Below, piece after piece: positions 43,618-52,932 of a DNA stretch of 64,000 nucleotides. Each line of letters starts with the position of its first letter. The first letter of the stretch is position 1. A program made the position numbers and the translations under genes. The stretch is from Psychrobacillus sp. FSL H8-0483. GTDB lineage: Bacteria > Bacillota > Bacilli > Bacillales_A > Planococcaceae. The DNA is taken from the NCBI RefSeq assembly GCF_038637725.1, contig NZ_CP152052.1:3851001-3915000 (forward strand). The letters run 5' to 3'. The notes beneath the pieces were generated by a model that saw only the letters and a list, made by a program, of their open reading frames with translations, was not told the DNA's origin and did not search any database.

Positions 43618-43902
43618 ACGATTCAAAAGAGGTACAGAAGACGCAATACAGTAGCATTTACGGTATTAGCTTATTTCACATTATTTGCAGGTGTCTTTAT
43701 GTTCAGTATAGGTCTTTATAATGCGGATAACTTACAGCTAAATGAAAAGGGATATTATATTGCGGTTATGATTTTAGTGGCGGTTGGAGCGATCCTTACA
43801 CAAAAAGTCACACGTGATAATGCGGAGGATAACGAAATCATCGCAGAGCAAGAACAAGAACGCCAAATGAGCAATGTTAGAATTCCAACTAAGGAATCGT
43901 AA
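43618..43902 (+). CDS. YiaA/YiaB-like two-helix membrane protein with ACG start
   Basis: This 94-residue protein has two membrane helices (about 10-33, NTVAFTVLAYFTLFAGVFMF; 45-62, YYIAVMILVAVGAILTQKV) matching the YiaAB helix domain, and an acidic tail. The frame has no ATG, GTG or TTG before codon 28. An ACG at 43618, eight bases after GGAG, gives the usual family start (M)IQKRYRRRNTVAF. Either ACG is used as a weak start, the codon is a mutated ATG, or the in-frame ATC/ATT nearby serves. The function is unknown. Confidence 0.72.
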   Translation, partial: TIQKRYRRRNTVAFTVLAYFTLFAGVFMFSIGLYNADNLQLNEKGYYIAVMILVAVGAILTQKVTRDNAEDNEIIAEQEQERQMSNVRIPTKES

Positions 43903-43934
43903 TTTACTTTAATGTAGACTCTGCTAAATTAGGG

Positions 43935-44045
43935 GTGACGAAATGGCAACTGATTCGTGACCAACATCCTGTTGCCCCAAGGAGGCTTGGCAGTTCATTC
44001 GCGGAAAGCGAGTGGATTTTCGACATTAACAGCATCGTTTAAAAG
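43935..44045. repeat. Bacillales-type intergenic repeat element, partial
   Basis: The stretch with CCTGTTGCCCCAAGGAGGCT and CGCGGAAAGCGAGTGGATTT matches, from memory, a repeat pattern common in Bacillales intergenic DNA. No gene is supported here; an open frame across it is chance. Confidence 0.45.
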
Positions 44046-44085
44046 AGCCTTAATGTCTAACCATTTAATACCCGTAATAAATAAG

Positions 44086-44122
44086 AAAAAAACCTGTGTA
44101 TTATATTTACACAGGTTTTTTA
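44086..44122. terminator. Bidirectional terminator
   Basis: AAAAAACCTGTGTA pairs with TACACAGGTTTTTT. It serves the YiaA-like gene on plus and yjdM on minus. Confidence 0.85.
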
Positions 44123-44146
44123 CATTGTATTTTGATGAAGACAAAA

Positions 44147-44494
44147 TTAGATCTTTTTAACAAACTCCGATTTTAATTTCATCGCTCCAAAACCATCAAT
44201 TTTACAGTCGATATTATGATCTCCATCCACTAAACGAATACTCTTTACTTTCGTTCCAATTTTTAACGTAGATGAACTTCCTTTTACTTTAAGGTCTTTA
44301 ACGATCGATACAGAATCACCATCGTTTAAGACATTTCCATTTGAATCTTTAACAATCTTTTGATCTTCATTATTTTCTTGTTCTTGTTCTGCCTCCGCTG
44401 TCCACTCATGGGCACATTCTGGGCAAACAAAAAGACTTCCATCTTCGTACGTATATTCTGAATTACATTTTGGGCAATTTGGTAAAGCAGACAT
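44147..44494 (-). CDS. yjdM: YjdM/PhnA-type zinc-ribbon protein
   Basis: This 115-residue protein has an N-terminal zinc ribbon (CPKC at 7-10 and CPEC later, [20 protein letters not shown]) and a C-terminal SH3-like domain ([20 protein letters not shown]). It was once named for phosphonate use, but that link is not established. A good ribosome site precedes the ATG. The biochemical function is unknown. Confidence 0.92.
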   Translation of the reverse strand: MSALPNCPKCNSEYTYEDGSLFVCPECAHEWTAEAEQEQENNEDQKIVKDSNGNVLNDGDSVSIVKDLKVKGSSSTLKIGTKVKSIRLVDGDHNIDCKIDGFGAMKLKSEFVKKI

Positions 44495-44941
44495 AATTAT
44501 ATTTCCTCCATTCGTTCGCTATTGTCCATTCTAATATAATAGTCTTTGCCATACAACAACTAATGCCATTCCTATGATTCCATTTTAGTTTGGTTTATGC
44601 TAACCTCAACCTCTTCAAGGATTGATTTCTAGTTCCTGTATCCAATGAATATGCCCATTTGTTTCGGTGTTAATTTTAAATAATTTACTGTCATTGTGGG
44701 GATAACGTATAGAGGGTTTTTCGAAGTGATGAACAATAGCTGTGTATATGTGTGTAACTTTTGATGAATTTCGGTTAATTTCATTGTTATTAAGTGTGAA
44801 CAAAATGATTATGTGTGTAACCTGTGGAGAACGTATGCTATATACATAGTTGTTGCGCAACTTTTGTAGATTTAGTACACAATTGGGGAAAAAGTGTTTA
44901 TAAGTCTGCTTCTATGATATTTGCTTTTCTCCATGAAATGC
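44495..44941. other. Intergenic region without supported gene
   Basis: The region holds repeated GTGTGTAAC strings but no convincing gene. Two overlapping open frames here lack ribosome sites and protein-like composition. Confidence 0.5.
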
Positions 44942-44982
44942 AAAAAGACCAAGTTGGACACGTAAGGCATCGCTTGGTCTCC
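44942..44982 (-). terminator. Terminator of the phosphatase/ABC operon
   Basis: AGACCAAG pairs with CTTGGTCT across a long loop on the minus strand, with T5 after it. Confidence 0.7.
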
Positions 44983-45038
44983 TGCCAATATGATATATAT
45001 CCATGCCATTTTATCGCTTTCTTTTTTGGCATTGACAC

Positions 45039-45911
45039 TTATTTTTGAACCACGAAGTTCTCCATATATCGATAAATCGCATGAGCAACCCCATTCTCGT
45101 CATTTTTAAGGGTTGTCGTTGTACAAACAGTTTTTATGACATCTTTCGCATTTCCCATCGCTACGCTGTATCCAACTTTCTGGAACATGGATAAATCATT
45201 GTTGCTATCCCCGATTGCCATAGACTGATCTAAGGAGCCGTTCATCAGGATAGCCAATTTTTCGAGGGCCATTCCTTTTGAAGCTCTTTTACTTGTAATT
45301 TCAATGTTATGATCAGCAGATGAAACAACCATCAACTCATCAAACTTTTTGAATTGGTTCCATGCACCCTCTAACTTCTTATTATCAAAAGAACATGCTA
45401 AAATGTTATAGAATTCTTCCTCTTGTTTTAAGATATCATGATAATCTTCAACTAAAACATATCCAAACTGATCAAATTGCCTTTCCGCTACTTCAACTAA
45501 TTCTTTCATATCTGTATTCAAATCTGTGTTTTTCAAACTATTAATCTCATTCTGGAAATGTTCTCTGCCCTTTTTAAGAGAATAAATGGCTTTATCAGTA
45601 AACACTTCGTAATAATAATTCCGTTCATCTAACCATTGGAGAATAGATTGGACACAATCTTTAGTTATCGTAATAGAAGAAATGCACTTTCCGCTTTTTG
45701 AATGAATAGTTGCGCCATTTGTCCCGATTACAAATGGGGAAATCCCAGCTTTTTCACAAATTGTTTGAACATCAAAATAAGCCCGTCCAGTTGAAATAAC
45801 TACTTCAATGCCTCTATCTTGGGCATATTCAATAGCCTTTATATTCTCTTCACTAATTTCATTCTTGTTGTTTAATAACGTTCCGTCTAAATCTATCGCA
45901 ATGAAACTCAT
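45039..45911 (-). CDS. HAD superfamily Cof-type phosphatase
   Basis: This 290-residue HAD hydrolase of class IIB has motif I FIAIDLDGTLLNN (Asp7, Asp9), motif II in VVISTGRAYFD, and motifs III and IV in KGMALEKLA and SMAIGDSNNDLSMF. It hydrolyses a phosphate from a small metabolite. As the last gene after an ABC importer, hydrolase and DeoR regulator, it may dephosphorylate the imported or released product. The substrate is unknown. Confidence 0.92.
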   Translation of the reverse strand: MSFIAIDLDGTLLNNKNEISEENIKAIEYAQDRGIEVVISTGRAYFDVQTICEKAGISPFVIGTNGATIHSKSGKCISSITITKDCVQSILQWLDERNYYYEVFTDKAIYSLKKGREHFQNEINSLKNTDLNTDMKELVEVAERQFDQFGYVLVEDYHDILKQEEEFYNILACSFDNKKLEGAWNQFKKFDELMVVSSADHNIEITSKRASKGMALEKLAILMNGSLDQSMAIGDSNNDLSMFQKVGYSVAMGNAKDVIKTVCTTTTLKNDENGVAHAIYRYMENFVVQK

Positions 45912-46041
45912 GCTATGTAGCTCCTTTTCTCATTCTAGCTATTATATTATCTTTTTAGCTATTTTACCTACGATCAATAAAAATCTAATCATAAAAGAGA
46001 GAACTCACTCTTCCATCTCGATATGTCCTTTTATAGATAGA

Positions 46042-46824
46042 CTATGCTAGATTCCAATTGATTTCCTCTAATTTTGAATGATTTCTCCATTCCTCTGGAA
46101 ATGGTTGCTCACAGACAATCACATCGACTTTTTCTATAGGACAAACTTTACAAAATGTGTCGACACCAATTTTAGAGTAATCCGTTAGCAATATAACTTG
46201 CTTTGATACCTCGACCATCTTTCGTGAAACTAATGTTTCATGTAAATGATAATTACTAACCCCACTTTGAATGGAAACACCACCAGCTGAAATGAACGCT
46301 TTATCAATATTAAATTGATTTAACATTTGTTCAGTGAGACCGCCGCTTATAGATTGATGCTTTGGATCAATTTGTCCCCCTAATAATAGAACTTGTCCTG
46401 TAAACTTATTTTGATTGAGCTTTTCGGTTAACACAGACGACACAGGAAGAGAATTGGTTAAAATCGTAATGTCTTTTTTATTTTCAATACACTGCGCAAA
46501 TTCAAGCATGGTTGTCCCTACATCGATGGCAATCACATCTCCGTTAGAAATGAGTTCTACTGCTTTTTTCCCAACCTTGACCTTCGCTCCTTGATTCACC
46601 GTCGTACGCTGTGTAAATGGAGGCTCCTCAAATTCAAAGACTGTTTTAATCGCTCCCCCGTAAACCCTTTTTAAAAGTCCTTTTTCCTCTAATATCATCA
46701 AATCGCGTCGAATCGTTTCCTCTGAAACATTAAATTGTTCAACTAATTCCATCAATTTTACTTTGCCCATTACGTTAAGTTCTTTTAAAATTTCATTCTT
46801 TCTTTCTTCTGGAAAAACAGACAT
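46042..46824 (-). CDS. DeoR family transcriptional regulator
   Basis: This 260-residue regulator has an N-terminal helix-turn-helix (MELVEQFNVSEETIRRDLMI then LEEKGLLKRVYGGA) and a C-terminal DeoR sugar-phosphate-binding domain (VIAIDVGTTMLEFAQ, FISAGGVS). These repressors usually sense a phosphorylated metabolite. Its position between the ABC ATPase and HAD gene suggests it controls this operon, and the effector may be a product of the encoded hydrolase. Confidence 0.93.
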   Translation of the reverse strand: MSVFPEERKNEILKELNVMGKVKLMELVEQFNVSEETIRRDLMILEEKGLLKRVYGGAIKTVFEFEEPPFTQRTTVNQGAKVKVGKKAVELISNGDVIAIDVGTTMLEFAQCIENKKDITILTNSLPVSSVLTEKLNQNKFTGQVLLLGGQIDPKHQSISGGLTEQMLNQFNIDKAFISAGGVSIQSGVSNYHLHETLVSRKMVEVSKQVILLTDYSKIGVDTFCKVCPIEKVDVIVCEQPFPEEWRNHSKLEEINWNLA

Positions 46825-46845
46825 ACTTCTTCCCCCGTCATCATT

Positions 46846-47859
46846 TTATAAAATAATGCATTCTTTCTTCGGTACAAGAATATGAACGCGTTCTCCTTGC
46901 TCAAACATATTCCCTCGGTGGTGAAGATAGTCTACAAGGAAAGCGGACTCCTCTGTTTCTACTTCATACCTTAATACATTCCCTATCATGGAAACATCTT
47001 TAATTAACCCTTTAATTACCCAGTTCTCTTGTAAATCCAAGCTATCCTCACCAACAGAAACTAATTGTAAAACTTCAGGACGAATCGCGACTTCATTCCC
47101 TTTTATTTCTGTGCTGCGAACAAGTTTACGGAAAACTTCCAAATCACAAACATTATAATTTCCAATAAATTTTGCAACAAATGTATTGACTGGAGAAGTG
47201 TAAATTTCTGATGGAGAACCGGATTGTACAACTTGTCCTTTATTCATGACAAAAATTCGATCAGACATCGTCATTGCTTCTTCCTGATCATGAGTAACAA
47301 AAATAGTTGTAATATCTAATTCTTTCTGTATTCTCTTTAATTCTTTTTGCAAACTTTTTCTAATTTTCGCATCCAATGCACTTAATGGCTCATCCAAAAG
47401 CAGTACTTTCGGCTCCATGACAAGCGCACGGGCAAGAGCAACCCTCTGCTGCTGCCCACCAGATAACTGATGAGGATAAGATTCTTCTTTTCCTATTAAA
47501 TCAACCATATCAATCATCTTTTTCACTCTTGATTTAATATCTTTTACCTTCTTCATTTTGAGGCCGTACGCGATATTGTCAAAAACGCTCATATTCGGGA
47601 AAAGCGCATAAGACTGAAATACCATACCGACTTCACGCTGACGCGGTGATAAATTAGTAATATCTTTTCCATCAATTAAGATTCTTCCTAAATCTACGTC
47701 TTCAAGCCCCGCAATAGAACGTAATAATGTACTTTTTCCGCATCCGCTTTGCCCAAGAAGTGTAGCAAATTCTCCTTTTTTTAATTTGATAGAAATGTCA
47801 TTTAAAACGACTTGATTTTCATACCCCTTAGTCACTTGATCAATGGTTACATAGCTCAT
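46846..47859 (-). CDS. ABC transporter ATP-binding protein (PotA/Fbp type)
   Basis: This 337-residue ATPase has the Walker A GQSGCGKST (36-44), signature LSGGQQQRVALARAL, Walker B VLLLDEPLSALD and switch His in FVTHDQEE. A C-terminal TOBE-like domain follows. It belongs to the group that serves polyamine, iron and 2-aminoethylphosphonate importers. The start overlaps the permease stop by one base (TAATG). It energises the two adjacent permeases. Confidence 0.94.
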   Translation of the reverse strand: MSYVTIDQVTKGYENQVVLNDISIKLKKGEFATLLGQSGCGKSTLLRSIAGLEDVDLGRILIDGKDITNLSPRQREVGMVFQSYALFPNMSVFDNIAYGLKMKKVKDIKSRVKKMIDMVDLIGKEESYPHQLSGGQQQRVALARALVMEPKVLLLDEPLSALDAKIRKSLQKELKRIQKELDITTIFVTHDQEEAMTMSDRIFVMNKGQVVQSGSPSEIYTSPVNTFVAKFIGNYNVCDLEVFRKLVRSTEIKGNEVAIRPEVLQLVSVGEDSLDLQENWVIKGLIKDVSMIGNVLRYEVETEESAFLVDYLHHRGNMFEQGERVHILVPKKECIIL

Positions 47860-48713
47860 TATTTTTCACCTTCTAAAGTAGTATTTTTATGAAAAGAAAG
47901 AATTCGCTTCTTATTTGACACGACAGGTTTTTTTTCGTTTCTAAACGTAAGTTTTAATACAGCCCCCGTTAAAAGCAAAATCACTGAATAATAAGTAATA
48001 ACAATTGCACTTGTTAAGTGACCACTGCTATTTAGTTTGTCGGCAAGATAAATTTGAAGAGTTTCAAATCGGCCCCCGACAAGCAAATTGGCAAAAGCAA
48101 ACTCACTAAATAAAAGAGCGACTGATAATAAGGTAGAAACTAAAATACCAGATGTAATATTTGGAAACACCACCGTGCGAAACGCCTGGAATTTTGTAGC
48201 ACCGAGTAGTTCAGCTGCATTAACAAGTTGTACAGCATTAACCGTACGAAGACTGTTACGAATGCCTTGATACATAAATGGCAGAATCGTTATGAAATAA
48301 GCACCGATTAAAATCCAAGGTGTACCGGCAATTTGAATCGGTCCATCTGAATATATCTTGATTAATCCAACAGCTCCAACAATGGGTGGAATTCCGTAAG
48401 GAAGCATAGCTGCTGCTTGAAGTAATCCTTCCCATTTACTGAAATATACCGTGATGATAAAGATAGTCGGAATCATAATAACAACACTAAGACCTACAGT
48501 CATGACAATTAAAAACAGCGTTCGTTGAAAAGCATCATAAAACCGTTCATCTTGAAATAATTCAATATACCATTTCATTGTATAACTCTCAGGTAAAATG
48601 GTATGATCCCATTTACCGGCAATCGAGAATAAAAATGTTCCTACAAGAGGAATTAATAAATAGATAACTAATAACCCAACAATCACTTTATGAATAGTCA
48701 ATGAAGATTTCAT
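47859..48713 (-). CDS. ABC transporter permease
   Basis: This 284-residue inner-membrane protein has six predicted helices. The coupling-loop motif is near AAELLGATKFQAFRTVVFPN (EAA-G-I-P type). It overlaps its partner permease by ATGA and the ATPase gene by TAATG. It is the second half of a heterodimeric membrane domain. The substrate is set by the binding protein and is unknown. Confidence 0.92.
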   Translation of the reverse strand: MKSSLTIHKVIVGLLVIYLLIPLVGTFLFSIAGKWDHTILPESYTMKWYIELFQDERFYDAFQRTLFLIVMTVGLSVVIMIPTIFIITVYFSKWEGLLQAAAMLPYGIPPIVGAVGLIKIYSDGPIQIAGTPWILIGAYFITILPFMYQGIRNSLRTVNAVQLVNAAELLGATKFQAFRTVVFPNITSGILVSTLLSVALLFSEFAFANLLVGGRFETLQIYLADKLNSSGHLTSAIVITYYSVILLLTGAVLKLTFRNEKKPVVSNKKRILSFHKNTTLEGEK

Positions 48714-49648
48714 CGTAAATCCCTCCTAATGCGACGCATCATTCGTCCATTAAACCACATCGCCCCTATCATAGTCGCTGCTAGAAGAACTCCCAACGCA
48801 CTGCCTAACTGCGGCTTTAGTGCAACGTCACTAGCAACCAGAGAGGCAATTTGCAATGACAATAAGTTATAGTTGCTGCCGACTAATGCATAGGCTGTAG
48901 CGTAAGCTCCCATCGCATTAGCAAACAAAATACTGAATGTTCCTACAATACTTGGTAAAAGAACTGGAATCCCAATGCGAGTCCAAAATGATACTGTTGA
49001 CCCTCCTAATAATGAAGAGGCTTCTTTCCATTGTTTCTTAATTCCTTGATAAGAAGGGTAGATGAGCATAACAGCAAGCGGAATTTGAAAATATACATAA
49101 ACAAGAATGAGGCCTGTCCATGAATACAAATTAAAATCCGCAAACAAATCCCAACCAATCTTTGAAAAAAGCAATGTAAACAACCCATTGTTTCCAAGTA
49201 AAATAATATATGAAAATGAAAGGGGAATCCCCTCAAAGTTCGAAGTCATATTGGTAATCATTAAAAAGCGATTTTGTACTTTTTGTGAGAACTTTGTAAT
49301 CGAATAGGCTGCAATGACTGCTATAATCACAGAAGTTACAGCAGAAAATAAGGAAATGACAAGGCTATTTTGAATGGCCTGTAAGTAAAATTTACTTTTA
49401 AATATGGTGATATATTGACTTATCGTAACTTGAATTCCATCGTCTGCATAAAAACTATTTTTAATCATTGCCACTAATGGTGCTATTTCAAATCCAATCA
49501 CAAACAAAATAAATGGCAGTAAAAGAGCTAATAAGTAAATTTTTTGTTTTTTAATTTTTCGCAAGACTTCTCGCTCCTCTATGTTCTCCAACAATTTGGG
49601 AATTGGTTTAACAGTACGTCCATTAAACCAATTCCTATCAACTGTCAT
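48710..49648 (-). CDS. ABC transporter permease
   Basis: This 312-residue permease has six helices and the EAA coupling loop around WKEASSLLGGSTVSFWTRIG followed by IPVLLPS. A longer N-terminus (MTVDRNWFNGRTVKPIPKLL) precedes the first helix. That ATG has only a weak ribosome site, and a TTG 29 codons later (RKIKKQKIYLLALLL) follows GAGGAG and may be the real start. It pairs with the downstream permease. Confidence 0.88.
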   Translation of the reverse strand: MTVDRNWFNGRTVKPIPKLLENIEEREVLRKIKKQKIYLLALLLPFILFVIGFEIAPLVAMIKNSFYADDGIQVTISQYITIFKSKFYLQAIQNSLVISLFSAVTSVIIAVIAAYSITKFSQKVQNRFLMITNMTSNFEGIPLSFSYIILLGNNGLFTLLFSKIGWDLFADFNLYSWTGLILVYVYFQIPLAVMLIYPSYQGIKKQWKEASSLLGGSTVSFWTRIGIPVLLPSIVGTFSILFANAMGAYATAYALVGSNYNLLSLQIASLVASDVALKPQLGSALGVLLAATMIGAMWFNGRMMRRIRRDLR

Positions 49649-49682
49649 TCTTCATTTTAATGTTGAATAGTGTGCATCTTTT

Positions 49683-50516
49683 TTAAAGGTTAGTTTTTTC
49701 TTTGAGACCTGGCAATTGATATGAAATCATTTTATTGGAAGGCTCAATATTTAAAAGCTCGCAAACAAGCGGTGCAAAAGCTAATTGCGGAACCACTTCA
49801 CTGTAAACGCCAGGTTCGACTTTTGGACTAATGATAAAGAGCGGTACATCACGCTCACCATCAGTTATGCCGCCATGGTTACCATATTCACTCATGCCAT
49901 GATCAGATGTAATTAAAATGTGGTAACCTTCTTTGATCCAAATTGGCAAAAGTTGTGCCAACAAGCTTCCCATTTTTAAGATTTGTTCACGATATTCTTT
50001 CGATTCCGAACCGAAAATTTCACCTTTTACATCTACACCGAGCGGATGAATATATAAAAAGTGTGGGTCATACTTTCTGCGCAAAGCTTCTGCATCCATT
50101 AACACATGACTGTCTGGATAGTCATCATCCCAATAAAATTTTCCATATTGAATCGCCTTAGACTCATCCTCTTGCTCACGATCTTCAATAAAATGGAATG
50201 GCGCGCGATTATAAAGTTCGCTTACCCAGTAATAAGATGCTGTTCCATTTCTTAAGCCGTTTTCTTTCGTAAGATGAAAGAGACTTTTCTCAGTAGATAA
50301 GCGAACGGCTTGATTGGACGTAATTCCGTTCACTGATGCCGGTGTACCCGTTAGCAACACTTCATATAATGGACGAGAAAGACTTGGGAGTTCCGACTTT
50401 ACTTTGTAAAGTGCTGCCTGATTTGTTTCAACTAGATGTTGAATAAATCCAAGAGCCTCACATGCTTTATCGTATCTCATACCATCAACAACAATTGCTA
50501 TTACTTTATTTGACAT
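49683..50516 (-). CDS. Alkaline phosphatase superfamily hydrolase (NPP-like)
   Basis: This 277-residue protein has the superfamily metal-site pattern VIAIVVDGMRYD at the start, LPSLSRPLYEVLLTG (candidate nucleophile Ser or Thr) and TSDHGMSEYGNHGG near the end. It is predicted to hydrolyse a phosphodiester or phosphonate bond, as in nucleotide pyrophosphatase or phosphonoacetate hydrolase. It has no signal peptide, so it would work in the cytosol after import. The start overlaps the binding-protein stop by 11 bases, so translation is coupled. Confidence 0.85.
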   Translation of the reverse strand: MSNKVIAIVVDGMRYDKACEALGFIQHLVETNQAALYKVKSELPSLSRPLYEVLLTGTPASVNGITSNQAVRLSTEKSLFHLTKENGLRNGTASYYWVSELYNRAPFHFIEDREQEDESKAIQYGKFYWDDDYPDSHVLMDAEALRRKYDPHFLYIHPLGVDVKGEIFGSESKEYREQILKMGSLLAQLLPIWIKEGYHILITSDHGMSEYGNHGGITDGERDVPLFIISPKVEPGVYSEVVPQLAFAPLVCELLNIEPSNKMISYQLPGLKEKTNL

Positions 50517-51618
50517 GGACTAACACCTCTTCTTGCCAAAGCTGCGGTAAATTTTTTGCCGTTTCTTCCCAAGCTTTGTAATCTTCAATTGGTTCTGCAT
50601 TTTTGTACTGTTCTTCTGGAACCATTTTTTCAGCTACTTCTTTCGGAAGTTCTACATCGCGAATTGGACGGGCAAATCCTTTAGCTAAGTTAATTTGTCC
50701 TTCATCGCTTAAGATATATTCTCTAGTTGCCATCGCCGCATGCGGATGCTTTGCATATTTGTTAATAATAGTTGCGTAGCCGCTTACGACTGAACCTTCA
50801 CTTGGAATGGCTACTTCAAATTGATCACGGTTAATTTGGTCAGCGTAACCAAGAGCATTGAAATCCCAAACAAGGGCAACTTCCACTTCCCCTTTTTCGA
50901 TGTTAGCCGGTTTGGCATCCGTTAAGCTAAGGCGACCTTGCTTGGCAAGCTTAGCAAAAAAGTCAATTCCTGGTTGGAGATTTGTTTCATCACCGCCGTA
51001 AGCGATAGCAGCAGCAAGAACGGCCATTTGGTTCTGTGTACCACGCTGAACATCTCCAACAGTTACTTTATAATCTCCTTTTAATATGTCATCCCAAGAT
51101 TTTGGCGGGTTATCTACTAATTCTTTATTAGTAAAGAATGCAATCGTTCCTTGGTAGCCAACAACCCAATCTCCGTTGTCATCTTTTGCCCAGTCAGGTA
51201 CCTCGTCCCAATAGGAAGTTTTATAAGGTATCGTTAATTCTTTTTGTTCTGCGATTGGCCCAAAGGAAATCCCTACATCGCCGATATCAGCTGTTGCATT
51301 CTCTCCTTCAGATTCCATTTTGGCAATCTCTTCGGCACTGGATAAATCTGTATCATTGTGTTCCAATGTATATTTTTCCATCACTTCATTCCACGTTTCT
51401 CCCCAGTTAGCCCATGAATCAGGCATACCGACACTATTAATTGTCCCCTCTTCTTTTGCCTTTGTTTCAATTTCTTTCAGGGTTAACGTACTTGGATCCT
51501 TAACAACTGGAGCAGCCTCCTCTTTAGTAGCACCACAAGCAGCTAATCCTAGTACACTAGCTCCTAACATCAAAACTTGAATAGACTTGTAACAATTCTT
51601 CTTGAATGTGTAATTCAT
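50506..51618 (-). CDS. Lipoprotein ABC substrate-binding protein
   Basis: This 370-residue precursor begins with a lipoprotein signal (VLMLGASVLGLAACG, lipobox LAAC). The mature part is a class of binding protein used with PotA/Fbp-type importers (GYQGTIAFFTNKELVDNPPK, VEVALVWDFNALGYADQ). ATG at 51618 lies eight bases after GGAGG; an ATG at 51633 overlaps that site. It is the first gene of the operon and captures the substrate outside the membrane. 2-aminoethylphosphonate, a phosphodiester, a polyamine and iron are all possible; the phosphohydrolase neighbour favours an organophosphorus compound. Confidence 0.92.
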   Translation of the reverse strand: MNYTFKKNCYKSIQVLMLGASVLGLAACGATKEEAAPVVKDPSTLTLKEIETKAKEEGTINSVGMPDSWANWGETWNEVMEKYTLEHNDTDLSSAEEIAKMESEGENATADIGDVGISFGPIAEQKELTIPYKTSYWDEVPDWAKDDNGDWVVGYQGTIAFFTNKELVDNPPKSWDDILKGDYKVTVGDVQRGTQNQMAVLAAAIAYGGDETNLQPGIDFFAKLAKQGRLSLTDAKPANIEKGEVEVALVWDFNALGYADQINRDQFEVAIPSEGSVVSGYATIINKYAKHPHAAMATREYILSDEGQINLAKGFARPIRDVELPKEVAEKMVPEEQYKNAEPIEDYKAWEETAKNLPQLWQEEVLVHVK

Positions 51619-51830
51619 AAAAAGTTCCTCCATTTAATGTGGGATTTTTAACGTTTGCTACTGTTTGTTACGGCTTAATCATAATCAGTCAATATTAATC
51701 CCACATTAATCAGATGTTAAGGGTTTGTAAATCAGTTCTTTATTTGTCCAATTCATCATCTTTTGTTTTCATAATAGGGTCCCGGTAATAAAACACGGAA
51801 ATAAATATAATCTCATATTTTTTGTGTCTC
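51619..51830. other. Leader/promoter region of the ABC operon
   Basis: AT-rich sequence upstream of the binding-protein gene, where its promoter should lie. No gene is seen. Confidence 0.5.
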
Positions 51831-51950
51831 TATGCACTTTCCGCGGGCATGGCTTCAGTCTCCTCGTCGCTTTCGGTGCAGAAAACATCTGCTATTCCCG
51901 CTGGAGTCGCCGTCTTTCATTACAATCAATTGCCTACAAAAAATAGTAGT
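51831..51950. repeat. Bacillales-type intergenic repeat, fragment
   Basis: The sequence TTTCCGCGGGCATGGC and CCCGCTGGAGTCGCCG matches, from memory, a repeat common in Bacillaceae intergenic DNA. The CCGCTGGAGTCGYCG core recurs at 30371. It shows no open frame. Confidence 0.55.
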
Positions 51951-51965
51951 TTTAAAAAAATATAC

Positions 51966-52005
51966 AAAAAACAGGTGTAGAAAAAGACTCGTTTTTCTAC
52001 ACCTG
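51966..52005 (-). terminator. Terminator downstream of the anti-sigma gene
   Basis: CAGGTGTAGAAAAA pairs with TTTTTCTACACCTG, with T6 after it on the minus strand. It lies about 200 bases past the anti-sigma stop. Confidence 0.75.
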
Positions 52006-52209
52006 CTTCAATTTATAGGCCGGACAGCCCCATTTTTTTATGATGATATTTTTATCGGTACCCGACTTTGTTGTCATTCAACAAATTTGTAAGTTTTAGA
52101 ATAAAGATTGATCATTTTTGGGTAAGTTTCTTGAACATTAGCACACGTTCGCAATATAAAGTTAGCCAGATATTTAAAATGTAATGTATCTGTCCTTTTC
52201 TGTTACCAT

Positions 52210-52932
52210 CTATGACCCAACTATTTTTTCTCCCCTTGGTTGGCTACTATTGGCGTCTGGTTCAACGGTGATACCGATTTGGTCAAATGTCTGCCCTTCA
52301 GCGAGCTGGTAGGTAAGTATTCCGGAGCCGTTTCCGTCTGGCTTAAATATGCCTCCATCTTCTCTCTTGCCATCTTTTAGCAGCCAAACTTGGTAAACTT
52401 GTGAACCTTCGACTTCTGGAAAGTCATTAACCTGCACCACCAAATTTTTCTCTGATCCCTGTTGGACAATATAGGCGATGCCGTTTGTTCCAATCTGGTT
52501 TTGATTGGTTGCTTGTAAAGGAATAGTAGTTAATATTTCAATAGGCATACTTTCGGCCTGGAGATTTTTTTCCTGTACATTCGCTATTCCAAGGACAGTA
52601 ATCGCGAGCAACAAGGCACCAACGATACTAGCTGAAACTGGAGTGAACTGACTTTTGAACATCGTGACAAGCATACTCATCTTAGCCATAAATGTTTCAG
52701 TACCGCTTTGCTCTTTATGATCAAAAACAAACTCCATTACCTCGCTTTTTAGCGATTCAGGTACCTCAATTTCGGTATTATCAAATGGCAAAGCATGCCA
52801 CACCTCGGACAATTCCTTAAATTCTTTCTTACACTCCTTACAATTCTTTAAATGTTTTTCAAAGGCCATGTGTTCGCTCTCCTTGAGCTCATTTGCTATA
52901 TATGGAATCAAATGATCACAATCTCTTCTCAT
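52210..52932 (-). CDS. Zinc anti-sigma factor, RskA-like
   Basis: This 240-residue protein has a cytosolic ZAS domain (FEKHLKNCKECKKE, His27, Cys31, Cys34; the HxxxCxxC pattern), one membrane helix (about 95-117) and an extracellular RskA-type domain (AYIVQQGSEKNLVVQVNDFP, EGSQVYQVWLLKDGKREDGG). It should bind and hold the co-transcribed sigma factor until an envelope signal triggers release. Its start overlaps the sigma gene by four bases (ATGA), so the pair is coupled. The bases here are GC-richer than the surroundings. Confidence 0.93.
   Translation of the reverse strand: MRRDCDHLIPYIANELKESEHMAFEKHLKNCKECKKEFKELSEVWHALPFDNTEIEVPESLKSEVMEFVFDHKEQSGTETFMAKMSMLVTMFKSQFTPVSASIVGALLLAITVLGIANVQEKNLQAESMPIEILTTIPLQATNQNQIGTNGIAYIVQQGSEKNLVVQVNDFPEVEGSQVYQVWLLKDGKREDGGIFKPDGNGSGILTYQLAEGQTFDQIGITVEPDANSSQPRGEKIVGS

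Noticed and set aside
43957-44160. A 67-codon plus-strand frame across the intergenic repeat
   Set aside because: It runs through a repeat and a terminator hairpin and has no convincing start.
44615-45048. Two overlapping frames on opposite strands before the HAD gene
   Set aside because: Neither has a ribosome site, and both lie in non-coding AT-rich DNA with a terminator.
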